From Khoudiadiopia massiliensis (lineage in GTDB: Bacteria > Bacillota > Clostridia > Tissierellales > Peptoniphilaceae), in NCBI GenBank assembly GCA_900290095.1, contig OKQS01000001.1, positions 736,431-800,430 of the forward strand: a stretch of 64,000 nucleotides of DNA. The letters are read 5' to 3'. Made by a program: the position numbers and the translations under genes. The notes beneath the pieces are model-generated. The model was not told where the DNA came from and ran no database searches. It worked only from the letters and a program-made list of their open reading frames with translations. This document shows positions 38,237-47,461 of this stretch, piece by piece. Numbering within the stretch: the stretch's first letter is position 1; each line of letters opens with the position of its first letter.

Positions 38237-38295
38237 GGTCTATCCTTCTAACATTATCGGCCAATCGGAAATTCCCGACCGGCCTTCTACAATAT

Positions 38296-38324
38296 TTGCC
38301 AATTAACACATTTGTTGCTATAAT
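38296..38324 (+). promoter_or_regulatory. Promoter of the tRNA-Val gene
   Basis: TTGCCA (38296-38301) and TATAAT (38319-38324) are separated by 17 bases. Transcription would start only a few bases before the tRNA, a common tRNA arrangement. Confidence 0.75.
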
Positions 38325-38334
38325 CATTCGGTAT

Positions 38335-38408
38335 GGACCATTAGCTCAGTAGGTTAGAGCGCCACGTTGACATCGTGGAGGTCGCTGGTTCGACTCCAGT
38401 GTGGTCCA
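38335..38408 (+). tRNA. tRNA-Val (GAC)
   Basis: A 74-base cloverleaf. The acceptor stem GGACCAT pairs with GTGGTCC (one T-G pair) and discriminator A follows. The D-arm is GCTCAGTAGGTTAGAGC, the anticodon arm CCACG-TTGACAT-CGTGG with anticodon GAC (valine), and the T-arm GCTGG-TTCGACT-CCAGT. CCA is not encoded. It lies on the plus strand between minus-strand apbE and recR, and a T-run follows directly. Confidence 0.95.
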
Positions 38409-38441
38409 TTTTTTTGTGCCCATTTTTACACCGTTTGGCTT

Positions 38442-39062
38442 TTATCGATTCATTTTATGCCTGTCCTGCATGGCCTTTGTAAGGGTCAGTTCGTCATAGT
38501 ACTCCAGATTTCCCCCAACCGGTATCCCTGAAGCTATGCGGCTTACAGTGACCCCCTCCTTGTCCAGCAGGTCGGCCAGAAAGAGCATGGTTGTCTCCCC
38601 CTCCACTGTCGGGGATATTGCAAGAATCACTTCCCTTATGGGTTTCTTCTTTTCCCGGGCATTCTTTAAGATTTTCAAAAGTCTATCCAAGCCTATTTGG
38701 TCCGGGCCCCGGTCATGCATGGGAGAGATAAGGCCGTTCAATACATAATACAGGCCCCTGTAGGCTCCCCCTCTTTCCATGGCCATGAGGTTCTGAACGT
38801 CTTCGACAACGCAGATCAGGCTCCTGTCCCTTTTGGGGTCGGAGCAAATTGAGCACAGCCTATCCTCGGTTATGTTTCCGCAAACCGGGCAGGGGTGGAG
38901 CTTTCTCTTCACGTCAATGAGGGCCTTGGCCAGGTCTTCCGCCTGGCTGCTTTCTGCGCTTATGAGATGGATTGCCATCCTCCTGGCGGTTTTTTGTCCT
39001 ACAGTGGGCAGGCGCCTGAGTTCACCGACAAGCTTTTCCAGGGATTCAGGTAAGTCAGCCAT
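38442..39062 (-). CDS. recR: Recombination protein RecR
   Basis: A 206-residue protein with LRRLPTVGQKTARRMA (helix-hairpin-helix), the zinc finger CPVCGN with CSIC, and the Toprim region ICVVEDVQNLMAMER. This is the complete RecR protein, which loads RecA with RecF and RecO at gaps. Its start codon overlaps the ybaB stop in a TAATG junction. Confidence 0.97.
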   Translation of the reverse strand: MADLPESLEKLVGELRRLPTVGQKTARRMAIHLISAESSQAEDLAKALIDVKRKLHPCPVCGNITEDRLCSICSDPKRDRSLICVVEDVQNLMAMERGGAYRGLYYVLNGLISPMHDRGPDQIGLDRLLKILKNAREKKKPIREVILAISPTVEGETTMLFLADLLDKEGVTVSRIASGIPVGGNLEYYDELTLTKAMQDRHKMNR

Positions 39063-39409
39063 TACATACCCGGAAGATTGAGTCCACCGCTCAGTTGGCT
39101 CATCTGAGCATCGCTCCGGTCTTCCACCTGCTTCAAACAGTCATTTACGGCAACCAGGATCAGGTCCTCCAGCATTTCAACATCTTCCGGATCCAGGATT
39201 TCCGGCTGGATCTCAATCTTTAAAAGTTCCTTTTTCCCGTTCATCTCAGCCTTGACCGCTCCGCCGCCTGAAGAAGATTCAAACACGGTTTCATCCAACT
39301 TGGTCTGGGCCTCCTCCATCTGCTTCTGGAGCTTCTTCATCTCTTTTACCATCTTATTCATGTTGGCTCCGCCGCCGAAGCCGCCGAATCCACCTCTTCT
39401 TTTTGCCAT
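39062..39409 (-). CDS. ybaB: YbaB/EbfC family nucleoid-associated protein
   Basis: About 115 residues starting MAKRRGGFGGFGGGANMNKM, then the YbaB core (QKQMEEAQTKLDETVFESSS, AEMNGKKELLKIEIQPEIL). The usual neighbour of recR, it binds DNA and is linked to replication restart. ATG at 39409 is chosen because AAAGGTGAG lies immediately upstream; the frame extends to 39451. The dnaX gene, normally just upstream, is 3 kb away here. Confidence 0.95.
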   Translation of the reverse strand: MAKRRGGFGGFGGGANMNKMVKEMKKLQKQMEEAQTKLDETVFESSSGGGAVKAEMNGKKELLKIEIQPEILDPEDVEMLEDLILVAVNDCLKQVEDRSDAQMSQLSGGLNLPGM

Positions 39410-39656
39410 GATCTCACCTTTCTTTTTTGTATTTATTAATATTTTTGCCATGGGTTTTAAACTATTTATTTCGTATAAACATTATAGCAGTATATGTGCG
39501 CTCTGTTGCAAGTGTGAGGGCGAAAGATGGAAATTTGAAAATTTCCAAATTATTATTGCTTTTTTTTAATAAATGATATAATTGACTTTATTCATTTAAT
39601 TCAGGTTGGCAAGTTGTGCCTGAAAGTTTCATTTTATTATTGCAAAGGAGGCTAAT

Positions 39657-41048
39657 GTGGGAAACGATAATAAAGGTAAATTCGGATCTCATTTCGGATT
39701 TTTGATGGCTTCCATTGGTTCCGCAGTCGGTCTGGGTAACCTTTGGGGCTTCCCCTATAAAATGGGAGTTGGGGGCGGCTTTGCCTTTCTACTCTTATAT
39801 GTTGTCTTAGTAATATTCGTGGGCTATCCCCTGATGATCGGCGAGATTGCCCTGGGCAGAAAATCGGACAAGGCTGCTATTCGTGCATATAAATCGGTTA
39901 ATCCCAAGTTTACGGCTGCCGGTTGGTTCTGCTGCATAGCTCCCTTCCTCTTGCTCTGCTTCTATGCGACCTTCGGTGGCTACGTAATCCGTTACCTGCT
40001 TGCCAATCTTGGTGACCTTTTCAACCTGTCATTCGGTATTGGTGGTTCGGATTCCGCCAATTTCTTCAACAACTTCGTTGGGAGCGGCCTTCAAGCCATG
40101 TTCTATGGTTGGGTGTTTTTAGGCGTAACTGTTTTCATTGTCGTCAGGGGTATCAAGGATGGTATAGAGGGCTTTAACAAATTTGCCATGCCTGCTCTTT
40201 TCGTCATGCTCCTCATTGTCGTGATAAGGTCATGCACCTTGCCCGGGGCTTCCAAGGGTCTGGCCTTTATTTTTAAGCCGGATTTCAGCGTTTTCAAGGG
40301 TTGGGGCTGGTTAAAGGTTCTGGGACTTGCGGGAAGTCAAATGTTCTTCTCCCTCTCCCTTGCCTCCGGAGCAATTATCGCCTACGGTTCTTATATGAAC
40401 AAGGATGATGATATAGAGCAAAGTTCTCTGATCATTCCCTTTGCCGATACCCTTGCGGCTCTGCTGGCGGCAATGGCCGTCATGCCCGCGGTTTTCGCTT
40501 TCGGGCTAGAACCCTCAGGCGGCCCCGGTCTACTCTTTGTGAGCTTGCAGACGGTCTTTTCAAATATGGGTTCAAGCGGACCTCTATTCGGCAGTCTATT
40601 CTACCTGCTTGTTCTCTTCGCAGCTGTTTCATCATCCATTGCCATGATGGAGGGCGGAGTTTCATCCATGATGGATGCCGATATCTTTAAGAATACAAAA
40701 AACAAGAGGCTCAAGGTCACCCTTATAATGGCCTTGATCGGCTTTGTGGGTTCAGGGCTTGTTTCCTATGATGCTCTCGGCTCATCAGGGCTCTTCCACC
40801 CCTTCGGCCAATCTTCCTGGCTGGACGTCTTCGACCTTATGGCCGAGGGACTCTTCATGCCCCTGTCCGGCTTTATGATGACCATCCTCTTGGGCTGGAT
40901 TGAACCTGATTATGTTGATGATGAGCTTGCCCTTTCCGGCAGCTTCAAAACCAGGCCTTTCTATAGGTTCTCAATGAAATACCTGGCGACAATCTTCCTA
41001 TTTTTCATCTTGCTGGTCCAGCTGAACCAGTTTTTCCACTTTATCTAG
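39657..41048 (+). CDS. Sodium-dependent transporter of the NSS/SNF family
   Basis: A 463-residue membrane protein with 11-12 hydrophobic segments. The N-terminal GSHFGFLMASIGSAVGLGNL leads into the sodium-binding region, and the segment ALSLASGAIIAYGSYMNKDD-like follows near residue 230. This is the amino-acid or amine symporter family, driven by sodium. The start is GTG at 39657, behind AAAGGAGG; an ATG two bases earlier is out of frame and stops after 16 codons. The gene is plus-strand between minus-strand ybaB and dnaX. Confidence 0.9.
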   Translation: MGNDNKGKFGSHFGFLMASIGSAVGLGNLWGFPYKMGVGGGFAFLLLYVVLVIFVGYPLMIGEIALGRKSDKAAIRAYKSVNPKFTAAGWFCCIAPFLLLCFYATFGGYVIRYLLANLGDLFNLSFGIGGSDSANFFNNFVGSGLQAMFYGWVFLGVTVFIVVRGIKDGIEGFNKFAMPALFVMLLIVVIRSCTLPGASKGLAFIFKPDFSVFKGWGWLKVLGLAGSQMFFSLSLASGAIIAYGSYMNKDDDIEQSSLIIPFADTLAALLAAMAVMPAVFAFGLEPSGGPGLLFVSLQTVFSNMGSSGPLFGSLFYLLVLFAAVSSSIAMMEGGVSSMMDADIFKNTKNKRLKVTLIMALIGFVGSGLVSYDALGSSGLFHPFGQSSWLDVFDLMAEGLFMPLSGFMMTILLGWIEPDYVDDELALSGSFKTRPFYRFSMKYLATIFLFFILLVQLNQFFHFI

Positions 41049-41049
41049 T

Positions 41050-41158
41050 GGGGCCGGGGCCTATACGTGCCGCAGGCAGCTTTCCAAGCGGCACTCCGCA
41101 TTGGCCTATATGATGTGGGCAGATCCGATATTTCGGATCTGCCCTCTTTTATTTGCAC
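41050..41158 (+). repeat. Two-hairpin element E2, homologous to E1 at 659-772
   Basis: Inverted copy of E1. Hairpin GTGCCGC/GCGGCAC lies at 41067-41073 and 41088-41094. A second, perfect 12-bp hairpin GGGCAGATCCGA/TCGGATCTGCCC at 41117-41128 and 41133-41144 is followed by CTCTTTTATTT, so it should terminate the symporter transcript. The order stop codon, hairpin, terminator, D array is the same as at the left edge of the window. The stem differs from that of E1 only in extra outer pairs. Confidence 0.78.
41117..41154 (+). terminator. Terminator of the NSS/SNF transporter gene
   Basis: Perfect 12-bp stem with a four-base loop and CTCTTTTATTT downstream, inside element E2 and 69 bases after the stop codon. 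Confidence 0.8.
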
Positions 41159-41171
41159 TTGGCCATTTCTT

Positions 41172-41593
41172 TCATGGGGATTGTACACTTTTCGGATAAT
41201 CCACATGATCGCAGATCCGAGCTTTTTCAATGGGGTAACCCGATTTTGGGCTTTTCCCCATGATTGCCGTGCCAACCTTTTTCAATGGGGTAGCCCGATT
41301 TTCGGCCTTTCCCCATGATTTTCAATTTGGCTCAAGTCAATGGGGTCGCTCGGTTTTCGGGCTTTCCCCATGATTTCCAATTCGGCTCGGGTCAATGGGG
41401 TAGCCCGGTTTTCGACATTTCCCCACGGTTTCCAATCATACTTGAGTCATGGGGGGCTTCCACATTGCGGTGTTTACCCATGATTTTCGGGCCGACTCGT
41501 GTCATGGGGATGGTCCACATTTTGCCAAACCCCCATGATCCAAGGGTCAAAACATAGTAGAAGGGGTTCGGCATTTTCGCCAAACCCCCATGA
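41172..41593 (+). repeat. Hairpin array D2: seven 55-bp units plus a C/D hybrid
   Basis: Units begin TCAATGGGG or TCATGGGG at 41172, 41227, 41282, 41337, 41392, 41447 and 41502, an exact 55-bp period. The next unit (41558-41593) joins a C-type left arm (TAGAAGGGGTTCGGC) to a D-type right arm ending CCCCCATGA. The array is oriented away from the symporter gene exactly as D1 is oriented from its KilA-N gene. Both carry seven units and a hybrid at the distal end. Confidence 0.9.
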
Positions 41594-41667
41594 TTTCCAG
41601 GCCAAATTGAGTCATTGGCCGGCCCTACTCGAAGTCATTTTCTGCGATATTAAGATTTAATTCCTGC

Positions 41668-42473
41668 TTATTCTCGCTCTATATCTATAACCTGATCAAA
41701 ACTGCTCAAGTAATCTTTATCCCAGTTATGGGTAATTATTATTCTCAATTTGTCGTCCAAGTTGAAGATGATTTCATTTATAACTTTTGCTTGCGGAGGA
41801 TCAAGGCCGGCTGTCGGCTCATCGAATATCAAAATACCGGAATCCTGGTAGAGTCCCCTAGCTATTGCTATCCTCTTCTTTTCCCCTCCTGAAAGCTTGC
41901 CAAGATCAACTGCTTTGTCATTTCCATCTTCATCTACAAGATAACCAATATTGAGCTCATTAAGTATTCCAAGCATCCTCTTTACATTTTCTTCAGTTCG
42001 TTCATCGAAAAGTTAAACATTGTCGAAGATACTTTCGCTAAACACGAAGACTTCCTGGGGAATCAAATACAACCTGTTATATAGTTCATCCTCTTCAACA
42101 CTTCTTAAGTCCTTGCCCATAATGGATATTTTTCCTTTATATTCATCAAGGACTTTTAGCATTAGGTTAACAAGTGTGGTTTTACCTGACCCACTTTTCC
42201 CGATAATAGCCACGCACTCTTTGTTAGGTATTGAAAGGCTCAGGTGGTCAAAAATTTTTTTCTCCCCATATGAAAATCTAAGATCCTCTATTTCAACACT
42301 TGTTGAGACACTTGCTATTGCATCCGGACTTTGTTGAATTCCGTCTAGGTGGCTGCATCAACAATTTTCCCTACCAGCACTCCGTTTAACATGTATAGGA
42401 CGGATCCTACGATTGAGAACAATAAAGTTAAAGCTATCCTTGGACTTTCCTTTTTTAGGTATCCTTTCATCAT
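41668..42473 (-). pseudogene. Decayed ABC transporter (membrane domain plus ATPase)
   Basis: The minus strand starts at ATG 42473 with MMKGYLKKESPRIALTLLFS and one hydrophobic segment, then stops at a deletion junction near 42347-42345. The next frame continues as the linker and ATPase: SVEIEDLRFSYGEKKIF, Walker A IGKSGSGKTT, Q-loop LIPQEVFVFSES. A TAA at 42013-42015 then interrupts the same frame, where a lysine codon would be expected in a NVKLF-type segment. After it come LSGGEKKRIAIAR (signature) and LIFDEPTAGLDPP (Walker B). One large internal deletion thus removed most of the membrane domain and one point stop lies in the ATPase. The gene is not functional. Its sequence is more AT-rich than that of dnaX. 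Confidence 0.85.
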
Positions 42474-42484
42474 TACCCCCAAGT

Positions 42485-44293
42485 TTAAGGATGAATGTTG
42501 AGCAAGTCCTCCGGCAGGGCCTTCCTAAGTTTTTCTTCGGTTTGATCGATTGTCTGTTCGGTGGGTGATTTGGCAGTTGAGCCCTTCTCTTTTCCGGGCT
42601 TTGGCTCCGGCCGGCCCCCGGCCTTGCCCCCGGCACCCAAGTTGTAATCCCCTTCTTCTCCGATATAGACCTTGAATTTCCCGGAAACTCCCTTAGCATT
42701 CTCATTCAGTATGCCTTCTATCCCCTCTTTTTTGTCCTTTATTATCCCTATTACAGGGCTTGATTTGGGATAGATAATGTATAAATTATTATTTTCCAGC
42801 TTTACTTCCTTATACATATTAAAGAGGGCCGGGGCAAAAAGTCCGGACTCCTCAATCTTTTTCAGGAGACCCTCGAGAATCTCACTTTGCTTCCCCGATT
42901 GGTCTTTAGCAATTTCAGATTCCTTTACTTGGTCCTCCTCCGGCTCCGGAACTTCCCTCTTGTCAGTGATCTCGCTGGAAATGGCATTTGGTATGTCGGT
43001 ATGTTCAGGTTTTTCAGCAGCTACTAAGTCCGAGTCGGCCGTATCCGTAACTGCTGTTTTTGCGGCCTCGGCCGCCCCTGCCTTTGCCAATCCGGATTCA
43101 GCAGGACCGACAACCCTCCCGGTTTTAACATTGGGCAGTCCCCCTTGGTCCTCCAATTTTTCAATCTTCCTCTCAAGCCTTACAATCCTCGATTCCAGCC
43201 TGTCCTCAGAAGCATAATTGACCAGCTTGACCAGGCTTGCCTGGACCAGGGCCTGGGCAAAGTCCGACTTTTTCAGCAATTTTTCCGTGGAAGTCAGGAG
43301 GTCCAGGCCGTCAAGGATCCTCTCCATATCGGCCATGGATGAAGTCTCTAAAAGAGCGTTCTTCTGGAAGGGATCGGGCGGAAGTCCATAGGCCTCTTCC
43401 CCCAAGCCCTTGGCCAACATAAGTAGGCGGTAGTATTCAACACATTCACGCATCAAAACCTGAGGATCCTTGCCTCGGGCCAAGATGTCCTGGCTTATTC
43501 CCATTAGACCCGAAAGATCATCCGAAAAGATGGCCCGGACAAGCCTGTCCGTAGCCTCGTAGCCGATAGTTCCCAGAACCCGCCTGACCGTCTCTTCCCG
43601 GATCTCCGTCTCCCCGCCTGATAAAACCTGGTCCATCAGGGACAGGGCATCACGCATGGCCCCATCGGCAGCTATGGCCATGGCATGGCGGGCATCGGGC
43701 TCAACCCTCAGACCCAGGACATTGGCAATATTCTCAATATTCTTTTCTATCGATTCCATATCCAGCCTTTTAAACTCGAATTGCTGGAGCCTTGACAGTA
43801 TAGTCACGGGGATCTGGTCGGGATCGGTCGTGGCCATGATAAAAATCAGGTGCTGAGGAGGTTCCTCCATAATCTTCAGGAGGGCATTGAAGGCCTCTTT
43901 GGTGATCATGTGGGCCTCATCAATTATGTAGACCTTGTATTTCAGGCTTGCGGGCGGATAAATCACATGCTCCTTGAGCTCCCTGATATCGTCAATCCTG
44001 CGATTGGAAGCGGCATCCATCTCAACAACATCCATTGTTGTCTCATTCAATATGGCCTTACAATTTTCACACTCATTGCAGGGGTTTCCGTCCTTGGGAT
44101 TAAGGCAGTTGACTGCCCTGGCAAAGATCTTGGCACAGGAAGTCTTGCCGGTCCCCCGCGTCCCGGCAAAGAGATAGGCATGGCCCGGATTTCCGCTCCT
44201 GATCTGATTTTTCAATATTCTCGTTATATGGTCCTGGCCCAGAACCTCGTCGAAAGTCTTGGGTCTAAAGGCCCGGTATAGGGCTTTCTTCAT
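42485..44293 (-). CDS. dnaX: DNA polymerase III subunit gamma/tau
   Basis: About 602 residues starting MKKALYRAFRPKTFDEVLGQ. The clamp-loader ATPase domain has Walker A FAGTRGTGKT, the zinc finger CLNPKDGNPCNECENC, DEAHMI and ATTDPDQIP, domain III follows, and a Pro/Glu-rich linker leads to the C-terminal tau-like part. ATG at 44293 is chosen for the GGGGGAAG just upstream; the frame extends to 44320. Normally dnaX is next to ybaB-recR, but here an inserted 3-kb stretch separates them. Confidence 0.96.
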   Translation of the reverse strand: MKKALYRAFRPKTFDEVLGQDHITRILKNQIRSGNPGHAYLFAGTRGTGKTSCAKIFARAVNCLNPKDGNPCNECENCKAILNETTMDVVEMDAASNRRIDDIRELKEHVIYPPASLKYKVYIIDEAHMITKEAFNALLKIMEEPPQHLIFIMATTDPDQIPVTILSRLQQFEFKRLDMESIEKNIENIANVLGLRVEPDARHAMAIAADGAMRDALSLMDQVLSGGETEIREETVRRVLGTIGYEATDRLVRAIFSDDLSGLMGISQDILARGKDPQVLMRECVEYYRLLMLAKGLGEEAYGLPPDPFQKNALLETSSMADMERILDGLDLLTSTEKLLKKSDFAQALVQASLVKLVNYASEDRLESRIVRLERKIEKLEDQGGLPNVKTGRVVGPAESGLAKAGAAEAAKTAVTDTADSDLVAAEKPEHTDIPNAISSEITDKREVPEPEEDQVKESEIAKDQSGKQSEILEGLLKKIEESGLFAPALFNMYKEVKLENNNLYIIYPKSSPVIGIIKDKKEGIEGILNENAKGVSGKFKVYIGEEGDYNLGAGGKAGGRPEPKPGKEKGSTAKSPTEQTIDQTEEKLRKALPEDLLNIHP

Positions 44294-44447
44294 TTTTCTT
44301 CCCCCTGAATTTAAAATCACGCTTAATCATCACTCTTATTATCACACTTGATCGTCACACTTAATTGGCTTACTTAGTCATAACGATCAATAACTGCACG
44401 GGGCTCCAATCTCCATAACTCAGCCAAGTCCGATCCGGATCCTCTTC

Positions 44448-44476
44448 TTGCCCCTCCATAGATAAGATTATATAAT
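44448..44476 (+). promoter_or_regulatory. Promoter of the tldD/tldE pair
   Basis: TTGCCC (44448-44453) and TATAAT (44471-44476) with a 17-base spacer. The leader to ATG at 44499 would be about 15-20 bases, carrying AAAGGAG. Confidence 0.6.
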
Positions 44477-44498
44477 ATAGCGATAGAAAGGAGTAACA

Positions 44499-45923
44499 AT
44501 GAAAAAATTAAATGTTTCATCTTTCCTATTGGACAGAAAAGATAGGATGCACGAGATTGTCAGCAGTCTTGGTAAGACCTTTCCCTATGTCTCAATACTT
44601 GGAAATGATGTTTATGGAAAAAATTACCGTTACAGCACGGCAAGCGTAGTTACCGGGCCTGCCAATGATGAGGAAAAAGGCTTTGTCATCAGGGTTTTCC
44701 AAAAAGATTGCGGATTCAGCGAATACTCTTTCAATGATCTGACCGATGATATTGTCGAGGAAGTCGAAAAGCTGGCAATTGGGGACAGGAAAATTTTCCT
44801 GAAGAATAACGAACCCATGGCCTATGCTCAGGTCCCTGAGGATTTGCCTGCAAAAGAATGCTTTGTCGGCTCAGCAGGAAACCTGCCTGAGGATGATAAA
44901 ACAGAGGAGATAATCGGCAAGATGGGCAAGCTCCACGATAAATTTAAAGAGGCCCATCCTAAGATTGTCCAGCTGGTCTTGTCAATGGAAGTCGACCAGG
45001 TCAACAAGCTCTTTATTTCCAAGAATCGTGAGCTTTATCAGTCATATATCTACACAACCGGCATGGTAATGGCTATGGCCAAAGAGGGGGATAAAATCCA
45101 ATACGACTATAACGACGTGTCGGGTATGGTCGGTTCCGAAATTATCGATTCCCTCGATGACCTTATGGAAAAGACCTGCTCCGGTGCCGAAGAGCTCCTG
45201 AAAGCCGACAAGGTTGAGCCCGGAACATATGACATTATCTGCGACCCCACCTTTACCGGCCTTATTGCCCATGAAGCTTTCGGCCACGGGACGGAAATGG
45301 ATATGTTCGTAAAAAACAGGGCCAAGGGTGCCGACTATCTTGGAAAAAGAGTGGGTTCCGACAAGCTGACCATGCATGACGGGGCCAAGTCCTTTGAACA
45401 GGTATCTTCTTATTTGTTCGATGATGAGGGCAATTTCGGCAAGGACACGACAATAATCAAAAAGGGCATATTTACAAACGGCATGTGTGATGAATTGTCA
45501 GCCCTGGTCCTGGGCATTGAGCCCACAGGCAACGGCAAGAGGGAAAGCTATAAGCGCAAGGCCTATACCCGCATGACCAACACCTTCTTTGAGGGTGGCA
45601 ATGACAAGCTTGAAGATATGATCAAGTCTATTGACAAGGGCTATCTGCTCGAGGGTATGCACTCAGGCATGGAGGATCCCAAGAACTGGGGCATCCAATG
45701 CGTGGCGCTCAAGGGTCGTGAAATCATTGACGGCAAGCTTACAGGAAAAATTGTCAGCCCTGTCTATATGACCGGCTATGTCCCCGATCTTCTGGGGTCC
45801 ATCAGCATGGTTTCGCCGGATCTCGAGCTTTCGGGCAGCGGCTATTGCGGAAAAGGCTGGAAGGAATGGGTCCGCGTGTCCACAGGCGGCAGCTATATTA
45901 AAGCGAGAGGAGTTTTGAGCTGA
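44499..45923 (+). CDS. tldD: TldD-like metalloprotease
   Basis: A 474-residue protein of the TldD/PmbA family, carrying the zinc motif HEAFGHGTEMD in the middle (about residue 260), FDDEGNFGKDT, and GTYDIICDPTFTGL. The HExxxH motif is intact. TldD and TldE together form a ring-like protease that removes or degrades unfolded peptides and processes some peptide modifications. The stop codon overlaps the partner's start in a TGATG junction. Confidence 0.88.
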   Translation: MKKLNVSSFLLDRKDRMHEIVSSLGKTFPYVSILGNDVYGKNYRYSTASVVTGPANDEEKGFVIRVFQKDCGFSEYSFNDLTDDIVEEVEKLAIGDRKIFLKNNEPMAYAQVPEDLPAKECFVGSAGNLPEDDKTEEIIGKMGKLHDKFKEAHPKIVQLVLSMEVDQVNKLFISKNRELYQSYIYTTGMVMAMAKEGDKIQYDYNDVSGMVGSEIIDSLDDLMEKTCSGAEELLKADKVEPGTYDIICDPTFTGLIAHEAFGHGTEMDMFVKNRAKGADYLGKRVGSDKLTMHDGAKSFEQVSSYLFDDEGNFGKDTTIIKKGIFTNGMCDELSALVLGIEPTGNGKRESYKRKAYTRMTNTFFEGGNDKLEDMIKSIDKGYLLEGMHSGMEDPKNWGIQCVALKGREIIDGKLTGKIVSPVYMTGYVPDLLGSISMVSPDLELSGSGYCGKGWKEWVRVSTGGSYIKARGVLS

Positions 45924-47191
45924 TGATAAATAAAATTAAGACAATGCTGGAAAAAAATTCCTCCATATCCGATTGGATCATAAAGCAAGTTATTAATGAT
46001 GAAAAGCACGTTTTTCTGATAAAAGATAAGGTTGATATGAACCGGGCCTGCAAAACCGAGGAATACCTTGTAAGGCTTTTTATTGATTTTGATGAATTCC
46101 GCGGAGATGCTTCTTTCAACACATCCCCTGCGGACTCGGACGAGGACCTGGCCGAAAAAATTTCACAGGCCGTCATTGACGCCCATTATATAAAGAACAA
46201 GGCCTATCCCCTGCCGGAAAAGGACCAAGCTGAAGAGATCACAGCTCCCGACGTTAAGGCTGGCTTCATGGGCAGCTTTGACGACCTCATCGATGTTATA
46301 TACAAGGATTACGGCTACAAGTCCAAGGTCAATTCATGTGAGCTTTTTGCCAATAATTCCCAAGTCAGGGTTTTAACTTCACGCGGTGTCGATATTTCCT
46401 ATCCTGCCAATAACTTTGCCTTTGAGCTTGTTACCGATAATGACTTCGGAGTTGAGCCCGTTGAGATCTTCCGCGACTATTCCATGGCAAGCATTGACCT
46501 GAAAAAGGTTGAGGAAATTGTAAAGGCCCAGGAAATGGAGTCTGACGGCAGGGCAGCTGCCAATAGGACCGGAAAAATTGAGGGAATCAAGGTTATTCTC
46601 TCGGGTGCCGACCTGGATGAGTTTTTCTCTTTCTACCTGGATCAGGCTTCAGCCGCCGGAATTTATAACGGCTTTTCAAGGGCTAAAAAGGGCCAAAGCT
46701 TTTTAACAGGCAGGGAGCCCTTTAACCTCAGGATCAACCCCCTGCTTGACCACTCAAGCCATAGGAAAAATGTTGATAATGAGGGCCGGGCCCTCCACCC
46801 TTACCAGCTCTACAAAGACGGTACTGTTGTAAACCTGGTCGGTTCCGCCCAGTTCTGCCACTACCTGTCCGAAGAAAACCTCGGCTCCTCCAGGCTCTTT
46901 GAGCTTAAGGGAGAGAAGTTCTCCGAGGCCGAGTTGAGAGAGGGCGACTATCTTGAAATCCTGGCCTTCTCCTCTTTCGTTATGGATGTGGGGACAGGGG
47001 ACTTTGGCGGAGAGTTCCGCCTGGCCAAGCTTGTCAAGGACGGACAAGTTTCTTATCTGACCGGGGGTTCCATATCTTTGAACATGTTCAAGGTCCAGGA
47101 CACCATGTACTATTCCAAGGAAACAAAAAAGAGGGCCCGATCAATCAGTCCCTCTATCGTGGCCTTCGAGAATGTTACTGTAGCGGGATAA
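45923..47191 (+). CDS. TldE/PmbA-like partner
   Basis: A 422-residue TldD/PmbA-family protein without HExxxH, as expected for TldE. EGIKVILSGADLDEFFSFYL and GREPFNLRINPLLDHSSHRK occupy the homologous positions. It is cotranscribed with the TldD-like gene. A hairpin terminator (47380-47424) lies past its end, then array A3. Confidence 0.85.
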   Translation: MINKIKTMLEKNSSISDWIIKQVINDEKHVFLIKDKVDMNRACKTEEYLVRLFIDFDEFRGDASFNTSPADSDEDLAEKISQAVIDAHYIKNKAYPLPEKDQAEEITAPDVKAGFMGSFDDLIDVIYKDYGYKSKVNSCELFANNSQVRVLTSRGVDISYPANNFAFELVTDNDFGVEPVEIFRDYSMASIDLKKVEEIVKAQEMESDGRAAANRTGKIEGIKVILSGADLDEFFSFYLDQASAAGIYNGFSRAKKGQSFLTGREPFNLRINPLLDHSSHRKNVDNEGRALHPYQLYKDGTVVNLVGSAQFCHYLSEENLGSSRLFELKGEKFSEAELREGDYLEILAFSSFVMDVGTGDFGGEFRLAKLVKDGQVSYLTGGSISLNMFKVQDTMYYSKETKKRARSISPSIVAFENVTVAG

Positions 47192-47379
47192 TGCCCGGCT
47201 GATGCCCCGGTTCCGGCTAATGCCCCGGTTCCGACTAACGCAGGTGACGGCTGTGGTCGGGCTGCCAGGCCCCATCCTGGGTACCGGATGCCGGGATGGC
47301 TTGCGGCCCTGGGCCTACCTCGGATCCGGCCATTGCCGGGCGTGGCTCGGCAATGCACAATATATAAATATAAGATGAA
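47192..47379. other. Short tandem repeats and GC-rich spacer
   Basis: A segment of the form gctgatgccccggttccg occurs in tandem two to three times between 47192 and 47240, followed by GC-rich sequence without a gene. The tandem unit is about 18 bases. Confidence 0.5.
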
Positions 47380-47424
47380 AAGGGCAAGCGCCGATGGAAA
47401 TCTCCGATCGGGGCTTGCCCTTTT
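47380..47424 (+). terminator. Terminator after the TldE-like gene
   Basis: AAGGGCAAGC (47380-47389) pairs with GCTTGCCCTT (47413-47422), with TTTTATC following. The loop contains a smaller stem. It can also act on the minus strand, where a run of A and T flanks it. Confidence 0.75.
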
Positions 47425-47461
47425 ATCTATATCGCCTTGATCCATGCTTTTTGGCATGCGA

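Noticed and set aside
38335-38408. tRNA-linked integration site
   Set aside because: No repeat of the tRNA 3' end, no integrase and no change of base composition next to the tRNA were seen.
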